A program made the position numbers and the translations under genes. Below are positions 27,981 through 34,720 of a DNA stretch of 34,720 nucleotides, one piece after another. Within the stretch, counting starts at the first letter, position 1; each line of letters opens with the position of its first letter. Location of the stretch: the NCBI GenBank assembly GCA_946055775.1, contig CAMGHE010000011.1, forward strand, positions 1 to 34,720, read 5' to 3'. The notes under the pieces are model-generated. The model did no database searches, was not told the origin of the DNA, and worked only from the letters and a program-made list of their open reading frames with translations. The stretch comes from an uncultured Bacteroidales bacterium. GTDB lineage: Bacteria; Bacteroidota; Bacteroidia; Bacteroidales; Bacteroidaceae.

Positions 27981-28250
27981 TAGCCGTTCGCTGGCACACA
28001 GAAATTTCGGCGCCGTCAGCCCTGCCTCACCACGCAGAGCCGACGGCGCCCTTCTTAATCCCGAAAAGGCATGGGCCACCAGCCATGCACCCGTGCTTTT
28101 GTCCCCTACAGACGTATCGCCTTTACATAAAAAGCATTATCTTTGCCCGCAGAAGCGCCCCCCGACGTCCGAGATAGGGCTATGGCGGCTGTCTGACGTT
28201 CTTTGGCGTCACACCCAAAGCATACTTTTATCTATCACAACACAATAACT

Positions 28251-30737
28251 ATGCGAAACCATTTGTTACTATGGCTCACGGCCGGAGCCATCGCCCTCTC
28301 GGCCACCGGAGCCTCAGCGCAGAAAGCGCAGAAGAAGAAAACCGATGCGACCGATTCGCACAAGGTCTATCCCGCACGCAAAGGTATCTACCACAAGGGA
28401 TGGATTGATTTCAACAAAAACGGGAAGAAGGATATCTACGAAGACCCCACACAACCCACCGATGCCCGCGTGGCCGACCTGCTCGGCCAGATGACGCTCG
28501 AGGAGAAGTCGAACCAACTCGCCACCTACTACGGCTACAAGAAGGTCCTCACCGACAGCATGCCCACTGCGCGCTGGGCCGACATGGTGCTCAAAGACGG
28601 CATTGCCAATATCGACGAGCACCTGAACCGCGAGGTCAAAGACCCCAACCGTCTGGCCGAGGCTTTGGCCGAGGTGCAGCGTTTCTTCGTGGAGCATACC
28701 CGCCTGGGTATCCCCGTCGATTTCACCAACGAGGGCATCCGCGGTCTGGTGGCCTCGGGCGCCACCAGTTTTCCCTCGATGAACGGCCTGGGGTCCACCT
28801 TTGATAAAGAAGTGGCCTACGCCGAAGGCCGCATCGTGGGTCGCGAAGCACGCGCTTTGGGCTACACCAACGTCTATGCGCCCATCCTCGACGTGGTGCG
28901 CGACCAGCGCTGGGGACGATGGGACGGCACCATCAGCGAAGACCCCTACCTCGTGGCACGCCTCGGCGTAGAGATGAGCCGCGGCATACAGGAGGAGCGC
29001 GTCGTGTCGTCGCCCAAGCACTTCGTGGGCTACGGCGACTGCAAGGGCGCACGCCAATGGGATGCACGCACCGACCCGCACATCACGCCGTCGGAGATGT
29101 ACTATATCCATGAATATCCCTTCCGCAAGGTCTTCGCCGAAGCGGGGGCGCTGGGCGTCATGTGCTGCTATGCCGACTATGACGGCACGCCCATCGCTGC
29201 CAGCCGCCACTGGCTTGGCGAGGTGCTGCGCGGAGAAATGGGCTTCAAGGGCTACGTCGTGAGCGACAGTTATGCCGTAGGGCGCCTGTACGGAATCCAC
29301 CACGTGGCCGAAAGCAAGAAGGAGGCTGTGCGCCAATGCCTCGAGGCCGGTCTGAACGTCCGCACGGACTTCACCAGGCCGGACGAGTTTATACGTTACG
29401 TGCGCGAACTGGTCAACGAGGGCAAACTGGACATCAAGCGCGTCGATGAACTGGTGGGTCAGGTGCTCAGCGTCAAGTTCTGGATTGGCCTGTTCGACCA
29501 GCCCTATACCGGCGACCAGCGCCAGGCTTCGTCGATTGTCTCGTGCCCCGAACACCTGGATATGGCCCTCAGAGCCTCGCGCGAGTGTGTAGCCCTGCTC
29601 AAGAACGACAAGGGGATGCTGCCCCTGGGCACGCGCTACAAGCGCATTGCCGTTGTCGGTCCGAACGCCCACACCCGCGGCTACGTTTCCACCCACTATG
29701 GTCCGACCAACTACCAGGCTTTCTCGTCGCTCTACGACGGTCTGCGCCGCGTCTATGAAGGCACAGACGTCAGCGTGGAGTATGCCAAGGGTATCGACCT
29801 TGTCAACAAAGGCTGGCCAGAAAACGAACTCATTCCCGACACCCTCACCGCTGCCGAGCACCGCATGATAGCCGAGGCCGAAGAACTGGCCCGCCGCAGC
29901 GATGTCGTCGTGCTGGCCGTCGGCGACGGCACCTCTACCTCGGGCGAAAGCCGCACGCGCACTTCGCTCGACCTGCCCGGACACCAGCAGGCTCTCGTCG
30001 AGGCTATGGTGCGCACGGGCAAGCCTGTCGTCCTCGTGCTCATCTGGGGACGCCCCGCCACCATCAACTATGCCGACCGCCACTGCCCCGCCATCCTCGC
30101 CGCTGGCTACCCCGGTGCACAGGGTGGACGCGCGCTGGCCGAATGTCTCAAAGGCGACTACAACCCCGCCGGACGCCTGCCAGGTACCTGGCCCCGTACC
30201 GTCGGACAACTGCCGATGAACATCCCCACGAAGCCCAACGCCAACTACGAGCCGAAAAACTATACCGTGGGCAACAAGGGCCTGCTCTACTGCTTCGGTC
30301 ACGGTCTGTCTTACACCACCTTTGCCTACGACAGCCTGCGCATCGACAGCCTTGACACAGCCACAGGACAGTGTCTCGTCCGCTTCCGCGTGACGAACAC
30401 GGGTAGCGTCGAGGGCGATGAGGTGCCCCAGATGTACCTCAACGATGCCGTCAGCAGCACCACGACGTATGAAAAACTGCTCCGCGGCTTCGACCGCATT
30501 CATCTCAAGCCAGGCGAGAGCCGCACGGTGACCTTCCCCATCGTGCCCGACGACCTCACGATGTTCGACCGCGAAGGCCACCTCGTTGTGGAGCCCGGCG
30601 AATTTCGCGTGATGATCGGTGCGTCCTACGATGACATCCGCCTGCGCACCAGTTTCTTCGTGGCCACCGACGACCACCGACGTGCCGCCGAGGGCAACCA
30701 AAGTTCGAAGATGATGAACGACCCCGACGCCCAGTAA
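28251..30737 (+). CDS. Glycoside hydrolase family 3 (beta-glucosidase/xylosidase-like), exported
   Basis: Signal MRNHLLLWLTAGAIALSATGASAQ; GH3 motifs GFKGYVVSDSYAV, SPKHFVGYG, C-terminal domain and fibronectin-III-like tail (GDEVPQMYLNDAVSSTTTYEKLLRGFDRIHLKPGESRTVTF). Confidence 0.93.
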   Translation: MRNHLLLWLTAGAIALSATGASAQKAQKKKTDATDSHKVYPARKGIYHKGWIDFNKNGKKDIYEDPTQPTDARVADLLGQMTLEEKSNQLATYYGYKKVLTDSMPTARWADMVLKDGIANIDEHLNREVKDPNRLAEALAEVQRFFVEHTRLGIPVDFTNEGIRGLVASGATSFPSMNGLGSTFDKEVAYAEGRIVGREARALGYTNVYAPILDVVRDQRWGRWDGTISEDPYLVARLGVEMSRGIQEERVVSSPKHFVGYGDCKGARQWDARTDPHITPSEMYYIHEYPFRKVFAEAGALGVMCCYADYDGTPIAASRHWLGEVLRGEMGFKGYVVSDSYAVGRLYGIHHVAESKKEAVRQCLEAGLNVRTDFTRPDEFIRYVRELVNEGKLDIKRVDELVGQVLSVKFWIGLFDQPYTGDQRQASSIVSCPEHLDMALRASRECVALLKNDKGMLPLGTRYKRIAVVGPNAHTRGYVSTHYGPTNYQAFSSLYDGLRRVYEGTDVSVEYAKGIDLVNKGWPENELIPDTLTAAEHRMIAEAEELARRSDVVVLAVGDGTSTSGESRTRTSLDLPGHQQALVEAMVRTGKPVVLVLIWGRPATINYADRHCPAILAAGYPGAQGGRALAECLKGDYNPAGRLPGTWPRTVGQLPMNIPTKPNANYEPKNYTVGNKGLLYCFGHGLSYTTFAYDSLRIDSLDTATGQCLVRFRVTNTGSVEGDEVPQMYLNDAVSSTTTYEKLLRGFDRIHLKPGESRTVTFPIVPDDLTMFDREGHLVVEPGEFRVMIGASYDDIRLRTSFFVATDDHRRAAEGNQSSKMMNDPDAQ

Positions 30738-30789
30738 GCACCACGTCACGTCACAGCTCCCCCCCTCTTGCGGGAGCGGCCATAACCAA

Positions 30790-30829
30790 GCCACCGGCGT
30801 ACAGGTTTCATAGCCTGTACGCCGGTGGC
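30790..30829. terminator. Convergent (bidirectional) terminator hairpin between GH3 (+) and GNAT (-)
   Basis: Perfect 16-bp stem gccaccggcgtacagg / cctgtacgccggtggc with 8-nt loop. Confidence 0.7.
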
Positions 30830-30871
30830 GTTCTTGTGGCGGGTGTTGTCCGCCCACGTGGGAAGTGGGCT

Positions 30872-31417
30872 TCAGTGCCCGTCTCCCAATGCCAGCCGCA
30901 GCACGCGGATGGGCCTGTCTTCGCCGCCGACGAGCGAGGGGTCGAAAACGGTATCGCCTGTGGGCATAAAACCGCACTTCTCCATGACGCGGCCCGAGGC
31001 GGGATTGTCGGCGAAGTGACCGCTGATGAGCGACGGCAGGGCCGTGTGTCGCCGGACGTGGGCGACGAGCAGACCGAGGGCCTCCGTGCCTATCCCGCGG
31101 TTCCAGTAGGGGCGGGCCACCCAGTAGCCCACCGTCGGCTCATCCGGCCGTGCTGGCAGACCGCAGTTGCACGATGGCCCGTAGCCAATAGCGCCGATGG
31201 CCTCGGCCGTGGCCTTCCATACGATGGCCCAGGTGGTGGCGTTGTTGAACACGGTGCGGATGATGCCGAGGCTCTCTGCTTCGCTCTGGTGAGGCGCCCA
31301 TCCGGCGCGCGGACCCACCTCGGGGTCGGAGGCATACCTGAACAGCGCTCCGGCATCGCTCTCCCGCCATGGGCGGAGCAAAATACGTTGAGATTCAATG
31401 ATAAAGTAATCCCGCAT
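30872..31417 (-). CDS. GNAT family N-acetyltransferase (RimJ/RimL-like)
   Basis: ESQRILLRPWRESDAGALFRYASDPEVGPRAGW...GYWVARPYWNRGIGTEALGLLVAH; start MRDYFIIESQRI at 31417 (31486 also possible). Confidence 0.9.
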   Translation of the reverse strand: MRDYFIIESQRILLRPWRESDAGALFRYASDPEVGPRAGWAPHQSEAESLGIIRTVFNNATTWAIVWKATAEAIGAIGYGPSCNCGLPARPDEPTVGYWVARPYWNRGIGTEALGLLVAHVRRHTALPSLISGHFADNPASGRVMEKCGFMPTGDTVFDPSLVGGEDRPIRVLRLALGDGH

Positions 31418-31668
31418 ATCTTCCTCTATACAGAGGGTTGAGCGGTAATTCCCTCGATATAATTCAGCATAGTCACGGATAGCCATGGTTCATCCTCCTC
31501 CACTCTTGTTTTTTTGTATTTTGATAGCTAATATATCCTCGGCCTCCGCAGGAGGGCGAGTTCACAGCCCGGGCAAAGCGACCGAAGGGAGCGACACCCC
31601 GGGTAACGCGACGAGCCCGCATCGCGCTGTAAGTGCAAAAGCACTAAAAGGCGCCAGCGCCCGTGAGG

Positions 31669-32826
31669 CTATCGCTTCCTTACCGTAAACCGGTCAATTT
31701 GTTTGCCTTCGGTATTGGTGGCCACCACCTCCATGCCCGCCTCGTTGGCCGTTATCCGGAGCACGGCCTCATGCGAGTTGACGATGATGGGGAAGGGCGT
31801 CTCGGCCGTAGCCTTGTGGTGGACGTACTGGTGCAGGTGGCCGCAGAGCATCAGGTCGGGCGCTGCCTTGCGCAACAGCGACACAAATTTCCGGTCCACC
31901 TCACGGTCGCCATGCCAGTCGTTCGACGGCGGTATATGCCCCACGACCACCTTGTAGGGCGCCGTGCGGTAGGCCTCGCTCTCCAGCACCTCCTTCAGCC
32001 AAGCTGCCTGCATGTCACGATAGTGGTCGTAGTCGGTAATGCCTCCATACTCCAGGTCGCTGTCGGGCTTGTCCTCCCCCGTGTCAAGCATCACGAAGAA
32101 AACGGGACCGCGACGGACGGTAAAGTACAGGTGCGGCTCAGCGGGAGAAAAATAGCGGTGGAACATCGGAGCGAAGGTGCGCCGCGTCTCGTGGTTGCCA
32201 CGCACATAATACATCGGCTTCTCAGCGGCAAACAGTTTGACCGACGTATCCATGAAGCCCTTGAACAACTGGTCCTCCGACGTGAAGTGCGACACCATGT
32301 CGCCGTTGTATATCACAAAGTCCGTCTGCTTCATGTCGCAGAAGCCCAGCAGTTTCTCCAGTTTGGCATTATTCTCGTGTATGTCGTTCACCACGGCAAA
32401 CGTGGTGGACGGGCTCTTCGCCGAGGCCGTGACAAACGAGAGAGGCTTGCGGCTCCACACGTCAGTGGCTGCGATGTCGCCATAGTGTACGCGGTAGTCT
32501 CTGTGGCTCAGCACCTCCTGTGCATAGACGCGGTAGCGGTAGCGCGTCCCCGGCTTCAGTCCCGTCAGTTTCACTACATGCACCGAGTCTTCGCGTTTGA
32601 TGCCGTCGCGCGAGTCCCAGAAGCGCGGCCGTTCGGTCTGGTAGAAATGGCTGCCATCGTCCGGTGCCAGTTCCACCCACCCCACCGACATCTTGTCGGC
32701 CACCCACACGATGGTCGCCTCCGTGTCCGTAACATTTTGCAGATAGGGACTATGTTTCAAACGAATAGCCAGCGACGGCACTGCCACCACCAGGCAGAGC
32801 AGAAAAATCAAAATCCTTTTCATCAT
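31669..32826 (-). CDS. Exported metallophosphoesterase with purple-acid-phosphatase-like N-terminal domain
   Basis: Signal MMKRILIFLLCLVVAVPSLA; Fn3-like HSPYLQNVTDTEATIVWVAD; metallophosphatase motifs VVNDIHENNAKLEKLL, YNGDMVSHF, YVRGNHETR, VVGHIPP, LCGHLHQYVHH. Confidence 0.9.
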   Translation of the reverse strand: MMKRILIFLLCLVVAVPSLAIRLKHSPYLQNVTDTEATIVWVADKMSVGWVELAPDDGSHFYQTERPRFWDSRDGIKREDSVHVVKLTGLKPGTRYRYRVYAQEVLSHRDYRVHYGDIAATDVWSRKPLSFVTASAKSPSTTFAVVNDIHENNAKLEKLLGFCDMKQTDFVIYNGDMVSHFTSEDQLFKGFMDTSVKLFAAEKPMYYVRGNHETRRTFAPMFHRYFSPAEPHLYFTVRRGPVFFVMLDTGEDKPDSDLEYGGITDYDHYRDMQAAWLKEVLESEAYRTAPYKVVVGHIPPSNDWHGDREVDRKFVSLLRKAAPDLMLCGHLHQYVHHKATAETPFPIIVNSHEAVLRITANEAGMEVVATNTEGKQIDRFTVRKR

Positions 32827-33203
32827 TAAATCTTTATTAGTTTGCTCCCCCAAATTTACGCATAATTATCATACGCCGCTCCCCCTGCCGTGCAAATTGG
32901 TCCTGGATAGTTGCGCACCGCTATGATACTGCTGCACAGCAAAAAAATTGCTGCGGAGCCTCGCTACCACCAGCGCAGCGGCGAGAGCACAGAAACAATC
33001 TGAAAACCAAGAATAAAGAGGCTTAACCGAAGGGTATATAAGGCAAGGCACGAGTCAGAGAGCACATTGCACACGCCGCAAAGACGTGAAGGCCGCTCCG
33101 TCCGCTACGTAACTTTGCATTGTCGTTGAGACACTATCCCGGGCAGTGACGCAGCGGCATACAGACCTTATATATAATAACCCTTCAAAAACACACAAGC
33201 CTT

Positions 33204-33626
33204 ATGATTCAGTACATCGTAGCCAACCACAAGAACATTTCCGACGGCAGCGTCAAGTATTTCGCCCAGATTGCCCCCGTCACGCCCGTCAACCTCACTG
33301 ACATCGCCAGCCGCATCTCGAAGACCTGCACCGTGACGGAGCACGACGTCAAGGCCGTCCTCTCGGCCCTCCAGGAGCAGATTATCTTCTGCCTCTCCGA
33401 CGGCCACAGCGTCCGCCTTGGCGACCTGGGGTCGTTCCGTCCGACGCTCTGTTCCTTCTCCTACGCCACGCCCGAAGAGGTCAGCGCCTCCAGCGTGAAG
33501 TTTGTCCGCACCCGCTTCACCCCCGGTACGCGCCTGACCGCCGCCCTTCGCCCCGGTGCTGCCGGCGTGGCTCTCTCCCGTCTGGGCAAGTCCGCTGACG
33601 ATATGCCCACCGACGAGAACGAGTAA
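33204..33626 (+). CDS. HU-family DNA-binding protein (Bacteroidota type)
   Basis: 140 aa; MIQYIVANHKNISDG...VTEHDVKAVLSALQEQIIFCLSDGHSVRLGDLGSFRPTLCS. Confidence 0.9.
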   Translation: MIQYIVANHKNISDGSVKYFAQIAPVTPVNLTDIASRISKTCTVTEHDVKAVLSALQEQIIFCLSDGHSVRLGDLGSFRPTLCSFSYATPEEVSASSVKFVRTRFTPGTRLTAALRPGAAGVALSRLGKSADDMPTDENE

Positions 33627-33633
33627 GCGCCGG

Positions 33634-33690
33634 AAGGTCCCGGTCCTATCCCCCGCCATTGGCCGGAAGGACCGGGGCCTTCTTTTCTCT
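33634..33690 (+). terminator. Intrinsic terminator downstream of HU-family gene
   Basis: Stem aaggtcccggtcct / aggaccggggcctt (one G-U-type mismatch) followed by tcttttctctct. Confidence 0.8.
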
Positions 33691-33699
33691 CTCCTTTAG

Positions 33700-34720
33700 C
33701 ATGCACCGTCAGCCCGCTCGGAAGCCCTCAATGTGGGCTACGTCTATACCGACATCAGCAAAGACGTCATCAACATCGTCAGTGAGGACATGAGCTACCT
33801 CTGCAAAGACACCTACCTGGCTGTGCGCCGTGAGGGACTGCAAAACGTAGCACTCACTTCGTCCTACTCGCAGTACCTCAGTGCCGACCGTAACCGACTA
33901 AACCCCGACTTTCGCCAAGTGCTCGCCCAAGTGTTCGAGGAGCGATGGGCTGTGCAGCAACCGCTCCTCTTCTCCCTGGCAGAGTTAGAAGGACTTGGAG
34001 GTGAACCTATATCGGGAGGTATAGACACACAGAGCAAGACTTACCAAAAACGCGAGAAGGTGAGGAGTTTCATCCGCTTTGACGTGAAGAACGTAAACAT
34101 TGAGATACCCAAAGACGTGGTGTTTCAAAATGAGGTGTCTTCGATTCATGTTGGTGAGGAAGGACGTGTGAAGTATGCCCGAAACGTGGGCGAACTCCAA
34201 AGGATTTACTCGGACTTCTACTATAAGCTCTTGGGCGGCAACTTCGAGCGCAAGCACAGTACGGACGTACTGGCCGGCTATTTGCTTTCTTATATGGAAG
34301 AGCATTTTGCTGTTTTTGAAACCGAGGCTATCATGGTGATACTCTATCACGCGAACCGACCCAAGTTTGAGGAAATCGTCACCTTGGCTCTCCAACGCTA
34401 CCTCAAAATCATGGAGCAGCGCAGGGGCGAGCGCAAAGCACGTAGTTTTGTGGACTACACTTGGGAAGTGCCTGCCGAACGTTACTACAAAGTGGAAACG
34501 CACCATCTTGAAGAGCGCGCGAAAAACCATGCGCTGCTTCCCTTTGTGGAACTCAACGCCGCGTCAAACCCGGAACAGGAGTTTGCCGCGTTCCTGGAAC
34601 AAAACGCCGCCTACATTGATTGGTGGTACAAAAACGGCGATGAGGGCAAACAGCACTACGCTGTTCCCTATGAACAAGCAGACGGCACAAAGAGCCTTTT
34701 CTACGTGGACTTCGTGGTGC
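33700..34720 (+). pseudogene. 5'-truncated fragment resembling the C-terminal part of a type III restriction enzyme / DEAD-like helicase subunit (runs off window)
   Basis: Frame open from after TAG 33697-33699 to the window end (340 codons), SEALNVGYVYTDISKDVINIVSEDMSYLCKDTYL...NPEQEFAAFLEQNAAYIDWWYKNGDEGKQHYAVPYEQADGTKSLFYVDFVV, resembling the Res C-terminal nuclease region; no helicase motifs upstream. Confidence 0.45.

Noticed and set aside
28314-30977. 887-aa minus-strand ORF opposite the GH3 gene
   Set aside because: Antisense open frame caused by GC-rich codon usage; no recognisable motifs, His/Gly/Ala/Val-biased composition, and the GH3 reading on the plus strand is unambiguous.
1-34720. 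tRNA or rRNA genes
   Set aside because: No sequence recognisable as a tRNA cloverleaf or conserved rRNA segment was seen by eye; a tRNAscan/Infernal run would be needed to exclude them.

Overview
GC-rich Bacteroidota-type (Prevotella-like) genomic window; the taxon is inferred from TTTG-N20-TAnnTTTG promoter elements, a dxs-trkA-trkH block and GH20/GH3 glycosidases. The left half (about 600-18050, minus strand) is one co-directional, tightly packed gene cluster. It begins with a SrfB-like actin/HSP70-fold ATPase and a SrfC-like P-loop GTPase. It continues with a membrane-anchored subtilisin (S8) protease, a multi-TM protein, a second P-loop GTPase with duplicated helical repeats, a large single-TM protein with tandem beta-domain repeats and a G11 homopolymer in its coding sequence, a single-TM protein, two exported coiled-coil proteins and a tail-anchored Pro/Glu-rich protein. 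I consider this the best candidate for a poorly described envelope-spanning NTPase/protease system. The cluster is separated from dxs by about 1.5 kb of structured non-coding DNA: a fold-back element with imperfect 26-bp terminal inverted repeats and two internal tandem duplications, then a hairpin cluster with a candidate minus-strand promoter and terminator. The right half (+) carries dxs, trkA, trkH, a DUF2461 protein, a GIN-domain lipoprotein, a GH20 hexosaminidase, a 56-aa 2[4Fe-4S] ferredoxin absent from the ORF track, and a GH3 glycosidase. These are followed by a GNAT acetyltransferase (-), a metallophosphoesterase (-), an HU-family protein (+), and a start-less fragment resembling the C-terminal part of a type III restriction/helicase subunit that runs off the window. 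Family calls come from reading motifs by eye; no searches were run.
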